Source: Carex sylvatica
Lineage: Eukaryota > Streptophyta > Magnoliopsida > Poales > Cyperaceae
DNA length: 64,000 bases
NCBI GenBank assembly: GCA_964058845.1
Contig: CAXKVR010000093.1
Span: 558,001-622,000 of the forward strand
Direction: 5' to 3'
The position numbers and the translations under genes are program-made. The notes beneath the pieces were generated by a model. It searched no databases and was not told the origin of the DNA. It saw nothing but the letters and a program-made list of their open reading frames with translations. Within the stretch, counting starts at the first letter, position 1, and each line of letters begins with the position of its first letter. This document shows, one piece after another, positions 1 through 12,330 of this stretch.

Positions 1-1020
1 ATAAATTAAAATAAAGTGAAATATAAAGTGAATGAAAAATTAATTTTGTTATTCTATTTTTTTTTTCTGATCACAGAATGAAATAAGATGATTGGAAGCG
101 GTGAAACTTCTGATTGCAATATAAGGTAAGTTTAAATCAGTAAGTTTTTCTTGAATTAACACATTCAGCTCTTTCTTGGCTAATGGAACTTTTAATTTGC
201 CAATAAATATGACTGAACCACAAGAACAAAAGATATTCTCTTTACTATATTGTGTATATATATATCATTCTTTTGTTCTTACGACACTAAAATCTATATC
301 GTGATACATCCTTCAACATTTTTCACAAAGTAAAAAGAACTAAATCATTGCCTTTGTTCATTCAGAATTTATCATATTTAGTCAGACAATAATTAACGGA
401 GAGCCGCTATGGCATTCTTCTCATGGCAGTATTCACAATGGGGGTGCACTTTTTAGTAATCAGATAGCTACTATTAGCAAAAAAATCAGTATTATTTATT
501 TGCCCAATCATATCATTTGGCTGCATAATTTTGCTTTATTGGCACTTGACAAGATTTATTCGACAAAATTTTGGTGCTAATTTGTGTGCAGTTCAATTAA
601 TGATGGTTTTCTTGTTGGGTATTAGTTATTTACATTACTACAACAATGAAAGCTGTAATGAATTTGAAACTCATAGATTCAGAATCATTATAAGAATCCA
701 ATATACTCTTTATCTTGTGGCAATATAACTTATATTGTGTAATATGATGGTAAGGAGTGTTCTTTTTTGAAGAAATTTAAAATAATGGTGGTCAAAGAGT
801 TAACTAGAATTTAAGATTTTTATTTTTATTTTTTTAGGCCTATTTTAAGTTTATTATCATTTTCTTCTTCTTTATTTACTAGGCATAAGTATTTTGTATG
901 GTTGAGATCAAATTATAATTGAGTTCTCTTTATAATTCAACTATTTGTAATTCATTGTAATATGTATATTATTTGTTAGATTTTATTAGGCCTTTTTAAA
1001 TATTTATAGTTTTACCAATA
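1..1020 (+). repeat. Duplicated block, segment B (copy 1)
   Basis: This segment aligns by eye, in direct orientation, with 12331-13340. A stretch around 521-630 (TGCATAATTTTGCTTTATTG and onward) matches about 12770-12880 with few substitutions. No convincing exon is visible; the short frame at 531-728 is not preserved in the other copy. It is followed by segment A (1100-2400), whereas in copy 2 segment A precedes it. The block is therefore either a rearranged duplicate or the tail of an upstream tandem unit that starts outside the window. Confidence 0.7.
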
Positions 1021-1421
1021 CAATTATCATTATAAGAGTTCCGCATAAAAGCGAACTCAATGTGGAAACAATAAGTCTAGTTTAGTGGTACAATTTTTTT
1101 TTTGTTAAATCAACAAATACGATTATCGGAAAGCGCCACCAGCAAAAGATCCACCCACTCATGATCCTCCAGTAGTTGGCATTGTTGTATAAATCCGTCC
1201 AGCCCATTATCTGACCGCCACCGAGGGTCTCAGAACAACAATGAGTTACAACTAACAGGGGAAATACCAGGTGTACCATTAAGAGTTCCCTCCAGGTGCG
1301 ACTGACGGTAGAGAACCACCAGCTACGACTAACACCAGATCATCATGAGTTGAGTCTTGTATATATTTAGAAATCTTAACAAATGTACATGATTTTGATT
1401 TTCTCTAATGGCTAATATTTA

Positions 1422-1426
<5 letters not shown>

Positions 1427-1475
<49 letters not shown>
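1427..1475. repeat. (AT)n microsatellite
   Basis: About 24 uninterrupted TA dinucleotides. They are absent at the matching place in copy 2 (around 10990-11010), which has only a short AT-rich stretch. Confidence 0.95.
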
Positions 1476-1479
<4 letters not shown>

Positions 1480-2010
1480 GCAAAAGTGATAATATCCACC
1501 TGTTTCATTACGAAACCATTTAAATATTATATAAGGTCTTTCAAACTCATAAATGATTCAATTTTGGAAAAGAATGACTTCTAAATTCACAATTGATTAA
1601 TTTTTCTCGCAGGATATATATTTATAGTAGTTAAGTTAGTTACATATTTAACGAAAGGCATGCAAAGAAATACAAAATGGATGAAGGATGACAAGAAATG
1701 AATGATTTTACATTTTAAAATGTATGACAAATAATCATTTTTTATTAAATGCACTTAAGACAAGAAATATATAATTTTGTATCGGATTCCTACTAACATG
1801 ATATCAATTGTGAAGTAATTAATTTGTGTAGCCTTTAGTTATCTTCTACTCTCTTTCTCAGCCTTATCTGGGTCAAATATTGAGCATTGCCAGGGAGATG
1901 TGTTGGACAAAAAGATATTACCTGAACGGCCCATAGGCCCATGAAGCAAAAATAAATAAAAGCCTGGCTTTGGTAATTATTTACAAAGTGTGCGATAAAA
2001 GGTCTGTGCA

Positions 2011-2163
2011 GGAACCGAATTCTCTGCCTCCAGAGTCACTGCATATGGACTCTCAGTTTAAAAATGAACAGTGACCGGCTCTCTTTAACAGTGTCCGATT
2101 TCACGCACAGTGACTGAGAGGGTAGAAAATTCCTGCACCCAGAGTGGCAGAGGATTTGAGTTC
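2011..2163. mobile_element. Mutator-type MITE, 153 bp, with 9-bp target duplication
   Basis: The insertion is flanked by the perfect 9-bp direct repeat GTCTGTGCA (2002-2010 and 2164-2172). Its ends form imperfect terminal inverted repeats: GGAACCGAATTCTCTGCC on the left and the complement of GGCAGAGGATTTGAGTTC on the right. The paralogous block has the empty site GTTTGTGCA at 11497-11505, so insertion after duplication is directly visible. The 9-bp duplication fits the Mutator superfamily. It has no coding capacity. Related ends appear near 17935-17951 (GGCAGAGGATTTGGTTTCC) and 18298-18316 (GGAACCGAATCGTCTACC). Confidence 0.85.
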
Positions 2164-2397
2164 GTCTGTGCAAGTTATGAACTTATGGTAGTACTGTAGT
2201 TTTGAGGCTAGGAAGGCTAGCAGCACTGATCCAATTCCCCTATCCAATAAGGATTCTGATCCAATTCAAGATTTCCTAATTCCACTTCTGCTCTCTTTTT
2301 CCCCTAAGTCTGTATCAGGGCACCACCAGATATGTGACCTACACCACGACACCAACCACTGCGACTGACACCAGGGCACCACCAGGTGCGCCTGAAC

Positions 2398-3030
2398 TAA
2401 TTTTCATTTCCTCTCTAATATGAGTTATTCCATATATTTCTATAGGTTTCAAAAAATAGGAAGCCAAGGATATCAATAGGTTGTGCTCCTTTGACACCTC
2501 TTTGACTTTTTAATGACAAATTTACCGTTTATTTAATACATCAATATGTTTTGTTTCCAAATTCACCTCAATTTATTCTTTTGCATATTTGATTTTCTAC
2601 GTTTCTAAATTTAACGTAACAATAGTGAAAATATTTGGTCATGGTGAGCAAAATAATATAATTAGAAAAACCCAAATTAAAAATGCAAAAAATATAGAAT
2701 TCTTAAGAATAGCAAGCTCATAAATTAACAAAAAAAAAAAGGTATAAAAAAATTGACTATTTTTTATGCCGTTGATAAATTTAGGCAGTAAAAATATAAT
2801 ACAAACACTTAAAAAGTGCCCATTAATAGAGTTCGAAATTTAGAAAAATATAAAAAGAATGCTTTGCCTCTTTGGAGTCTGAATCCAGTTTCTTCCATTT
2901 AGATCATCTATATATTTCTCTCTTTTATTTTTTTACAAATAATCGGCAGTGACTGCGCCTATTCTCTCTCTCCTTTCCCATTTCATTCCGAAGGTATCAA
3001 TATAATAACTCATTGAGTCTTTCCTAACTA
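2398..3030 (+). repeat. Duplicated block, segment C (copy 1)
   Basis: This matches 13505-14080, for example the shared stretch CCATATATTTCTATAGGTTTC. In copy 2 segment C leads into a MATH-domain exon at 14374. In copy 1 the similarity stops near 3030 and no MATH sequence follows. Confidence 0.65.
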
Positions 3031-3560
3031 AAGTTATGGATGTTTAAAGTGATCATACGCGCAAATTTTTTCCAAAAAGTGGTCATACGCACAAATCCGA
3101 CTTTTCTAGCAAAAATTATGGATGTTTAAAGTTTTTTCAAAAGTATGAACTTTGAAAATTCATAACTAATTGTACAAAAATTCAAATAAATTAAAATTTG
3201 TGTTAATTATGTGTATTTCTGTATGCTCTACATGCTGGTGTACGCAACCGCTTTTGCAGTTTGATCCTATACCAGTCCAGACCTATACTGGTAAATCAGT
3301 CTAGATTGGCCAGTCTGGACTAATACAGGGACCAAAATGCAACAATGATTTGAGTAGCACATGTGACAATCTGAAATGTCTAATAGGATCCTTGAGTATG
3401 GAATTCAAATCCTAGATATCTGAGGTTCAATTATAAAATCTGAATCATTTTTTAAATTGCGCCGCTAGAGCACGCTATTTAGAACCTCGTTTTCGGCATA
3501 CAAGAAAACTTTTTCTTCACAAAATAATTTAAATCAAAACATTAATATCTCTAATAAAAA
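3031..3560. other. Intergenic, no gene seen
   Basis: No coding signal. A short direct repeat (TTATGGATGTTTAAAG at about 3034 and 3115) and a small palindromic patch with CCAGTCTGGAC-type words (3265-3325) are the only visible structure. Confidence 0.5.
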
Positions 3561-3564
3561 AAAA

Positions 3565-4190
3565 AACAAGTGGACGGCCCCCTGCAGGGGCGGTCTGCTA
3601 GGGTTCTGACCCGCCCGTGATGGAGGCGGTCTGGTGGGATTTTTGGGCAGCCCGTAGGCCTGGCGATTGGGGCAGTTTTGAAAAAAAACAGATGGTAGAG
3701 ATATTTTTTTAATTTTCTTTTTTTGAAGGGTATTAATAAAAATGGCCGGAATAATGCTAACTTATCAATGTTTTTGTTTGTTGCATCTTTTAAGTATAAT
3801 ATAAAATCACGCAAATATATTTCTTTTATATATACTTGTTGATTTTTTTTATTTTAAGCAAGACTATTTACAACTATGTAAAAGGTAATTACAAAATAAA
3901 ATGCTTCAAGGACTTAAGAAAACACCGTTATTGAACCCATGGTTTCCACATTTATCGCATGACAATTGTAAAGGTAAAACTACAAAAGTTTCAATGACTA
4001 ATAAAATTTAAAAATACAGATATATATACCACATCAAAAAATATTTGGATTGATACCTAAAAACAATATCATATATGATTAATGAAAAGGAAAACCATAT
4101 TATTCTTCCAAATAAAAAATAAATAATTATATTATTTAATGAGAATTACAAAAAAAAACAAAATTTCTTAACCTCACCAAATATTCTACC
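3565..4190. mobile_element. TE terminus with GGCGGTC block plus shared flank
   Basis: A GC-rich patch (3570-3680, with GGGGCGGTC and GGCGGTC words) is followed by GGGTATTAATAAAAATGG (from 3729). From there to about 4190 the sequence matches 26069-26520 nearly base for base. The same combination of a GGGTATT(A/T)(A/T)TAAAAATG terminus and internal GGCGGTC words marks the ends of the fold-back element at 37220-39212. I read this as the right end of a related element followed by a shared flanking repeat. The small frame at 3551-3814 is not considered a gene. Confidence 0.5.
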
Positions 4191-5520
4191 CAGTATAATA
4201 AGAGAAAACATGATAGGACCAAAATATATATTTGAATATTGAAATTAACACATTTGAAGTTAAATTAGATCGGTTGTTTAAATTATTTATTTTTTATTAA
4301 AAAACAAACATATTTGAATATTTAAAGTAAATACTGTTTATACATAGCAAGGCTACCAAAAGAACAAATAGAAAACACTTGCTACCGATTGCAGGCCTAA
4401 ACCATAAATCACGGTTTAAACTAATAAATTATTACTTATGGTTAAAATAATTAATTTGTAATATTAACAATTATTTTAAACAAAATAAAAATATATGCTT
4501 TTGATTTTCCGTATATTTAAATATTGTATAAGGTCTAATAAAATGCTACCAAAAGAACAAATCAAAAACACTTGCTACCAATAAAATGCTGGATATTATG
4601 CCTCAACGGTTGAACCAAGGTTCATGCTTAATTAGTTGATGCAAATAACGTAAAAGAAATTTATGCAAGTGCTTCCATGATCGAAAGAAATTGCGAATGG
4701 GACATAGAATCTTTGTTGATGGATTGGTAGGATGTTTCAGATGATTGTCTTATTTTGAGGTGGTTATACTGAATGTCTATACGTATATATGTTTTGAAGA
4801 TATATTAATGAGTACAATTAGTTAGGTTATCTAATTAAGGTGGTGCAAAATGATCATAAATTTGTCTGTGTGAATTATAATTAAGTGCATGATACAATTA
4901 ATGATGTTGATTTTATGGAAGTTGAGAGAGAGAAATGATGAATAGAATTTTTTGTTGTTGCTATTCTGATTTTACATTGTAGTACAGTGTTATATTTATA
5001 GACAATTTGTTTATAACGTCTCCATAGCTATCGTTGCGAATTTGTCTCCCTCGCTATTGTATGTGAGACACAATAGCTAAATTCGGACCCTTCTTTCAAA
5101 AAAAAGAAATTAGTGCCCAATGCTTGATACTTTTTTTTATAAAAACTTAAAGATATAAACGTGAAGTAAAACACTCGTTATATTTCGCAAAACATCATAG
5201 TCCAACTTTCTCTCTCTATATATGATTTGAATAATTAAAAAAAATAACTGGATACTTGACTTCAAAGAAGGTGGGTTGTTGAAAAATAAGTAAGATTTTT
5301 TGCAATTTCAATTTACACGAGGGAAGAAAAAACCTGTTACCTCCATTGATCAGGTGCTCGGAAGATTCTCCCATACTTTTTAATTTCCTTATCTTTTTTA
5401 TCACAATGTGTACCGAAACTATAGTCTTTGTGAAGAATTCAATTAATAAATTATAATTTATTAGGTCATGAGATATAGACAGTTTATCATATCTTTTGTT
5501 TCAACTAGAACACTAACCAT
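4191..5520. other. Intergenic, no gene seen
   Basis: AT-rich. One imperfect direct repeat (CTACCAAAAGAACAAAT at about 4351 and 4548) is visible. I recognise no exon, RNA gene or complete element. Confidence 0.5.
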
Positions 5521-5526
5521 AATTAT

Positions 5527-5949
5527 AATAGAGAGAGACTAACGTGCATTTGTATGCATATGAGCCGATATGCATACGGTCTAAATTTGAAATTTCAAAA
5601 TTCAAAACGTCGATTCGAACCGTTCATTTTGTTCTCCATATTAATATGTGCTTGGAAATCAAATTTTACATTTTTCTGAATTTGTTTACTATTTATTAAG
5701 CCACTTTGAAAATTGTTGATCCAATGGTGGCTTAACAAAACAGTAAAATCAGCAGCTACCGTTGGATCAATGATTTTTAAAATGGCTTAATAAATAGTAA
5801 AAAAAATATCATAAAAATGTAAAATTTGGTCTCCAAACACATATTAATATAGAGAACAAGATGAACGGTTCAGATCGACTTTTTGGATTTTAAAATTTTA
5901 AATTTGGACCGTATGTATTTCGGCTCATATGCATACGAATACATATTAG

Positions 5950-5955
<6 letters not shown>
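5527..5955. mobile_element. Fold-back MITE
   Basis: The two halves are inverted copies. GTATGCATATGAGCC near 5553 pairs with GGCTCATATGCATAC near 5923. ATTAATATGTG around 5640 pairs with CACATATTAATAT around 5838, and the centre (5700-5790) is also self-complementary. There is no coding capacity. The right end abuts an (AT)n tract. Members of the same family, recognisable by CTCCATATTAATATGTG and GGAGACCAAATTTTAC, recur at 6011-6262, 33906-34311 and, more diverged, around 22480-22690. Confidence 0.8.

Positions 5956-6003
<48 letters not shown>
5954..6003. repeat. (AT)n microsatellite between two MITEs
   Basis: About 25 TA dinucleotides lie exactly between the fold-back MITE ending at 5955 and the related truncated MITE starting near 6011. 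Confidence 0.9.
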
Positions 6004-6010
<7 letters not shown>

Positions 6011-6011
<1 letters not shown>

Positions 6012-6262
6012 TGCTAGCATGCTATGCGTAGCATAAAGGGCCTCCGTGCAACGGCTCAATATTTGACTTTTCAAAATCCTAACGGTTGATCCGAACCGTT
6101 CATCTTGTTCTCCATATTAATATGTGTTTGGAGACCAATTTTTACATTTTTTTGGAATTTTTTTACTATTTTTTTAGATTTATTGAAAATCGCTATTTTT
6201 TTATGGTCCAGATTTGCTGAAAACAGCGATTTTCAATAAATCTAAAAAAATAGTAAAAAAAA
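6011..6262. mobile_element. Truncated fold-back MITE, same family as 33906-34311
   Basis: Its left half (GCTATGCGTAGCATAAAGGGCC, then the CTCCATATTAATATGTG core) parallels the left half of 33906-34311. A central hairpin follows (AGATTTATTGAAAATCGCT pairing with AGCGATTTTCAATAAATCT). The right half is missing and the sequence passes into another palindromic element. Confidence 0.65.
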
Positions 6263-6269
6263 TTGCAAG

Positions 6270-6625
6270 CTTGTTGGTGAACTCAAGTCTAAAACTCATT
6301 GAATCGGCTTTAAATGATCAATCCGAACCGTTGAAATCTGTCTACTTTACGAGTGATGCATCTACATATAAAAAAAAATTTAATTTAAAATAATTTTGCA
6401 TAGAATCAAGTAGTTAAAAAACGTTCCAAAAATGAATGCATTAAAATTAATTTATTAACCTTTTAATTTTGACTACTTGATTGCATACTAAGTTAATTCG
6501 AATGTTTAAAATTTTCACATGTAGACGCATCACTCGTAAGGTAGACGGGTTTTAACGATTCGAATTTATTATTTGAAGTCGATTTGATGAGTTTAGACTT
6601 GAGTTCATCAAAGAACTTGATGAAC
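6270..6625. mobile_element. Fold-back MITE, second family
   Basis: Long inverted arms: GTGAACTCAAGTCTAAAACTC near 6281 pairs with GAGTTTAGACTTGAGTTC near 6588, and ACGAGTGATGCATCTACAT near 6350 pairs with ATGTAGACGCATCACTCGT near 6520. There is no coding capacity. Related arm sequence appears at about 7950-8040 and, inverted, at about 33660-33740. Confidence 0.75.
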
Positions 6626-6629
6626 TCAA

Positions 6630-7430
6630 GAACACCCCAGTTCTACTCTATATATGTATCCCCTGAGAGAGTAGGTTGCAAGTTTCTCCATATATATTTT
6701 TAAAAATTTCCTTGCAAAAGCCACTTCAGACATGCAGTCTAAAATGTACATATGATTGAGGGTTTTATATTCTACTCCAGTTCTTCAGTCAAAGGCTACA
6801 CCTCTCAATTGAAATTGTTATAATATCAATTCTTAAATACATTATTTTTTTTTAGTAAAGATGGGTCAAGCTATTTAATTGTTTAAATGGACCTATAAAA
6901 TAACTAATACTTAAAATATGAATAATTAATATTCATACATGCCAGCTGAAGTAGTTTAAAGTTAAAATAATGCATGAATTGCATGATGGGATAAATGTAC
7001 AAATTTTAAATAGCGTGCAGTTTTAGTAGATAACGACTGTAATAAAAATTATTGTTAAAACCACCAACTATAGTTACAAGACCTCTTAATATTTATCAGG
7101 AATCGACATGCACATCAGGCGCGGACTAATATTAGCACGTGTTTCAAAAGATTACATATTAAAATATATATATATTTTTTTTTTTCAATAACACAAAAAA
7201 AAAATTAAGTTTTTTTTTACTACCGCCAAAAATTCGGTCTGAAAAATATTGATTCGAATTATTAGTCATAGTCTTTCTAATAAATCAAATTAATAGTATT
7301 TTATTTATTTTAAAAAAATATATAAAATATTTCTAATATTTTTGTACAACAAATAAATAAATCATTACATTTTATATTTTAGTTTTTTTTTTAAAAACTA
7401 AAAGTTGAGTTATTTTCTGAAACTTTGAAT
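6630..7430. other. AT-rich intergenic, no gene seen
   Basis: Very AT-rich with homopolymer runs. I see no exon, RNA gene or recognisable element. Confidence 0.5.
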
Positions 7431-7432
7431 CT

Positions 7433-7560
7433 AGAAAATAATTCTCCAGAAAGAGAATCTTTGAATATGAAAAATAATTCTTCAGAAAGAAAATCTTTAA
7501 ATTCAGAAAATTATTTTTCGAGAAGGACGCTGGATGCAAAAAATAATTTTTCGATTTGGG
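7433..7560. repeat. Degenerate tandem repeat, about 36-bp unit
   Basis: About 3.5 units built on GAAAATAATTCT(C/T)CAGAAAG followed by AATCTTT(G/A)AAT. It creates a spurious Phe/Leu/Lys-rich frame on the minus strand. Confidence 0.6.
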
Positions 7561-7744
7561 CAAATTCCAGAATATTAATAAAAAGATTTTAAAGATAGGT
7601 GCAGACTTTTAAAATTTTAAACTCTTTTGAATATTAAAAAATATTTCGGAAAATGACACCTCAAATGAATAAATGATCAATGTTCAACGACAAATTAAGC
7701 GCGGTAAAGATATTGACACAGATTTAAGCATTAAAAAAAAATCT

Positions 7745-8400
7745 CTTATATACTGCGGATTAATTGAACTTGTTATCTCATTAAATTGGGTTTCATTGGG
7801 CCTGGTTGGTATTCAACCTTTGTAAGCTCGTTTAAATCAGGAGAAAGAATGGCCCACAGTCACTGGTGAGGCTCTATCAAAGAAAATTAGCAGCTCTTAA
7901 GTCATCCATCAAACTCGAATTTTAAAAAAAAATAGTTTAAATGTAAATGAAACTCTCATAAAGAAAATTAGTTTAAACGATTTAGATTCATCGTTTGAAG
8001 TCGATCCAATAAATTTTGAATACATATAGTAAAATTACTATCTGAAGCGTATTAACCGGATACATAAATATAATAATATATTTGTACAAAACTATATGAA
8101 AGACAAAAAAATGCAATGGTATTACAATATGCTTTATAAATATGGACTCTTTTTTGTTTCACGTCTTTCTCTGTCGTTTTTAAGGTTCAAACAGTCGATT
8201 CGAACCACTCAATTAATGCAATACTTTTGTTATCAAAACCACGTACCATTTTATATATGTGCTTGTACATCAAATTTTACAAACTTAACAATTATTTTAA
8301 TATTGTTTAGACTGATATAATATTGTTATATTTATATGATCATGAATTTCGTGAAAAACAATGATGTGGTACTATATCTACAAAAATAATAGAAAAACAA
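7745..8400. repeat. Inverted duplicate of 33280-34790
   Basis: Several blocks occur in the same order on the opposite strand. GGGTTTCATTGGGCCTGGT (near 7789) matches the complement of 34733-34751. CAGTCACTGGTGAGGCTCTATC (about 7857) matches the complement of GATAGAGCCTCACCAGTGACTG (34661). Further blocks at 7935-8040 and 8180-8360 match the complement of about 33740-33290. A MITE (33906-34311) interrupts the other copy. Confidence 0.7.
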
Positions 8401-10430
8401 CGGTGTGATATACACATTAATCCATCTCTTAATAATAATATTAATTTATATAAAACAATAATAATTTATACTATGTATATTATTTTATGATTTTATTATA
8501 TTAAGTACATAAACTATACATGCAATGTTGTGATACATGTGGTAGTTTTGTCTAACTACTTTCATCAAATTATTAATACAAACTCCAACGGCCGCTCCAT
8601 TTACATGATGGCAAGAAAATATTTTAGATTTAGTGTATCCGACTGTCTTTTTAACTTTGCACGAATCTCAAAAGCATCAAATAATACTGGCTTTTCTACG
8701 CTATCTCCAAATAGACATCGGATTGAGTTAATATGAACCCACCGTTGATTAACTGAGATAATATACTTGTCCTTAGCTTAGTCCCTATTGAAATATTGAA
8801 ATACTTTTAAGCAAAAGTGTAAAGCTAACCCATAAAATTATATTAAAATACATTATATCGATCACTTCAAAGTTCAAACAAAAGCTATACATTAGTTTAA
8901 GCAGAGGTTTAAATCTCACCCTTCAAATATTGAAATATCACAATGCTACTCAAGTGCATGTGCTAAATTATTAAAAAAACAAAAATTCAAAATGAGAGAT
9001 TTTGAGAAATAAAATACCGGAGTCACAATTTTGACCCAAATTTTTTCTTTGGCAATAAAATTATTATTTATTATAGAGACGAGTGCTAGTAATTTCAACT
9101 ACCAAGTTTGTGTTTGCCTTTCAAATATTGGAATGAAAATTATAAATAATTTTTATATATTTAATTTCATAAGTTTATTTAATTTTTTTGAGCCGATTTG
9201 TAATGTTATTATGAACTAGATTTACATAAAAAAGGAATTGTTTTTCCATTCGTATCTTCAAAGCAAACTATCATCTTGTTATATGTTTTTATTTATTATC
9301 TTTGTAAAACAATTACTTAAAAGGCCAACAAAGATACAGTTAAGTTGAATAGCTCGTTTAAAAATTTCTTTTTGTTTGTTTGTTTTTAAAATGTTACTTC
9401 TTGCATATATTTATATATCACTTACATTTGAACCAACTTGTCTAAAGACGATTTGGTTTATCTTATGTAAGATATTTATTATATTCTTGTTTTTATTTTC
9501 TATTCTTCCATATTAGAAATGTGTATAAAAATATGCTATGTTCTTTATTGGATGAAGTTCAAATTTTTTTTGTAAGGATGGTATATTTGGTGCTTATTAA
9601 GTTTGTATTTATTTGACAATTCCTCGTTAAACCTCTTTTTATTTTATTTTATTTTATTTTATTTAATCCTTCAGAATGTTGTTTTTTAAGCAACAAAACG
9701 AACTTAATGTTTTTGGTCTCATTTCTTGAGCTGAAGCACATCATATATATCCATATTTTATTTAAGTATTTCTTGTCTATTTTTAGCATTTAGAAAAACA
9801 AAATCATGCCTTTTATTCTCATGCATGGACCTCATTTGTGTGTTGAGTGATATTTTGAAAATTTGAGGGGAATACTTGAAAATCATGCACACATATCAAC
9901 TAGATACTGGTATTGGTTGGTACTGACAGATATAAGTTTTGGTTTTAGAATTTCTTCTAACTTCTTAAAATACAAAAATTTTGAACTCATTTATTTTTAA
10001 ATACTATATTTGTATGTAACATAATATTACGATAGCTTTATTTTTTTGTTCACATGTCGAATTTTGAATAATGTTATAAATATGTTATTGGAAGAGGAAA
10101 TAAATATTTAAAATATAGAATGGTAACACAATTAAATATATAAAAGGAGATAATAATGTAAAATAAGTTAAAGTCACCTGATTTAAAAATCAAATACACC
10201 TAAAACTACCCGCACCTTATAACTTGTAAAACGTTAAAATTTGAAGAATTCATTTGTAAATTTCTTATTATATTTTTGACAATCAAATTTAATTAAGCTG
10301 CTGCTCTTAGCCTCTTACCCCATACACTATACTAATTACCTAGTTTCACTTTCTTAAAGAACCATTATTTAATCTTTTTTCAACTCCTTTATCAACCCAT
10401 CACACTATACTAATTACATTGCTGCGTTTT
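8401..10430. other. Intergenic, no gene seen
   Basis: Short ATG frames exist but none shows domain signals or splice structure. About 8650-8715 resembles 29465-29525 (GCACGAATCTCAAA context), so a diverged TE fragment is present. A (TTTTA)n tract lies at 9636-9666. Confidence 0.5.
9636..9666. repeat. (TTTTA)n microsatellite
   Basis: About six units of TTTTA followed by a TTTAATCC stretch. Confidence 0.85.
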
Positions 10431-10434
10431 TTAG

Positions 10435-10960
10435 TTGAAGAACAATCTTTCTTCCACTATGCCATCAACTTCCGACCAGATTCAGATGGTTGGCGGCTTA
10501 ACTTGCAGCAGTGACGATATACCTTCTGAAGCTTCTGGACTACCTGCTGGGGGCAACATCAGGGCACCTCCAGCCACAGTATCAACAGTTGCAACCAACA
10601 CCACGCAACAGCTGCCCAAAACATGTTATTTGGTGAAAAAGGAAAGAGCATTGTGATAAGGAGTCTCAATCAACAAACTGCACCAACTGATTTTGAGGTT
10701 AGCGAAGGTAGCAGTAGGCAAACGACTAAGGGACAAGAAGGTTACTTATTAAATCAACGAAGAGGATTATCGGAAAACACCACCAGCAAAAGATCCTCCC
10801 ACTCATGATCTCCCAATAGTTGGGCCTTGTTGTATAATTCCATTCAGCCAATATTTGGATAGCAATGAGTCCAAACAAGGTGCGACTGACGGTACAGAAA
10901 CACGACCAACACCAAATCACCACGAGTTGAGCCTTGTGTACATATATAAATCTCAACAAA
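10435..10960 (+). pseudogene. Exon-like Ser/Thr/Pro-rich sequence, unrecognised
   Basis: The base composition rises clearly above the AT-rich background. An ATG at 10435 opens 73 codons (MKNNLSSTMPSTSDQ...), ending at 10656. An overlapping frame from 10623 runs 61 codons to 10808. A third frame, from about 10758 to 10967, reads NEEDYRKTPPAKDPPTHD and continues to a stop. The three frames overlap consecutively, as expected of one coding exon broken by frameshifts, or of exons plus a short intron. Part of it (10755 onward) is shared with 1100-1400. I recognise no domain. The PPA/HDPP wording loosely recalls the repeat protein at 49190-50023 on the other strand. Confidence 0.35.
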
Positions 10961-11600
10961 TGTGATTTTGATTTTCTCTAATGCCTAATATTTAAATATT
11001 ATATTATTATTTTAATATTATATAAAGTCTTTCAAACTCATAAATGATTGAATTTTGAAATATATAGAATAACTTTTATATTCATAATTGATTAATTTTT
11101 CTCACAGGATATATATTTATATATTTATAATAGTTAAGTTAGTTACATAACGAAAGGTATGCAAAGAAATACTAAATGGATGAAGGATGACAAAAAATGA
11201 ATGATTTTACATTTTAAAATGTATGACAAATAATCTCTTCCAATTTAATGCACTTAAAGTTTTGTATCGGAAGTATGCTTCCTACTAACATGATATCAAT
11301 TGTGAAGTAATTTGTGTAGCCTTTAATTATCATCTACTCTCTTTCTCAGCCTTATCTGGGTCAAATAGTAGACAGCATTTGCAGTGAGATGTGTTGGACA
11401 AAAAGATATTACCTGAGCGGCCCATAGGCCCATGAAGCCCAAAAAAAAAAAAGCAGCCTGGTTTCGGGTTTTTATTTACAAAGTGTACGAAAAAAGGTTT
11501 GTGCAAGTTATGATAGTGTAGTTTTGAGGCTAGGAAAGCTAGCAACACTGATCCAATTCAAGATTCCTTCATTCCTCTTCTACTCTCTCTTTCCCCTAAG

Positions 11601-11762
11601 TCTGTATTTGAGCATGACCATATACATCAATTAAGTACCATTGAGGATGTCGAGGATAATGAAAATTTTGTAATTTTTGCTACAACATCAGACGTTCAAC
11701 ATCTTTCAAAAGAGACTGGCTGGGAGCAATTTCATAGAAACTTGGAGGAAGTTATGGGCTAA
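11601..11762 (+). CDS. Candidate terminal exon, acidic, unrecognised
   Basis: A strong acceptor-like site (pyrimidine-rich TTCTACTCTCTCTTTCCCCTAAG, AG at 11599-11600) is followed by an open stretch of 53 codons and a TAA (11760-11762). The peptide includes STIEDVEDNENFVIF and ends GWEQFHRNLEEVMG. Acidic, low-repeat composition and the splice signal argue for a real exon. The matching acceptor in the paralogous block (about 2329) is kept but the downstream sequence is not. No start codon, no partner exon and no domain are recognised, so this is only a candidate. Confidence 0.35.
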   Translation, partial: SVFEHDHIHQLSTIEDVEDNENFVIFATTSDVQHLSKETGWEQFHRNLEEVMG

Positions 11763-12330
11763 CAATTGATTTCTAGCTTAACAAATTACGAGAATCGAGC
11801 TTAAAGATGGAACATCCTTGATGATTCGATTGTCTTGTATAATTGACTTCTCATCTATTTAAAGTAAAATAACAAAATTCACTTGTGTTGGTTGTATCTA
11901 TAATTGATATTCTATAGGTCAGTCATTACTATCTAATTGATTTTAATGAGATTGAATTGGATATGCAGGCAACAATTTTTTTTTCAAGCTAGCAAGATGC
12001 AATCTTGAAGTGAACATATGTTTTAAATTATACTATAGTTGGCATTTAATAAATAAATACGTGAAATGAACATTTATGGAAACAAGTGAAGAAGACGATT
12101 TGATATATTTTGAGATCTGACGGTGGAATAATACTGAATTTGATATATTTCTTGATTACTCAATTTTGATGTGAGAACTAATGAAGAGGTCAGATTCTAA
12201 ATAAGCCGTCTATATAAAATACAATCAAGAGCACTTACGAAGGACTGTCCAATTGATTATAGCGATTTTCAGAGAAGTGTATAAATGATATATCCGTGAT
12301 TATATATATGTTTTCCTAATATATGTTTTT

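Larger units (their letters stand above)
1100..2398 (+). repeat. Duplicated block, segment A (copy 1)
   Basis: This matches 10755-11600. The shared core (ATTATCGGAAAGCGCCACC onward) can be read in one frame as a Pro-rich peptide containing PPAKDPPTHD. The same frame is longer at 10755-10960. Compared with copy 2 it has gained an (AT)n tract at about 1427-1475 and a 153-bp MITE at 2011-2163. After 2310 the sequence diverges into an ACC/CACC-rich stretch (2330-2398) with no counterpart in copy 2. Confidence 0.65.
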
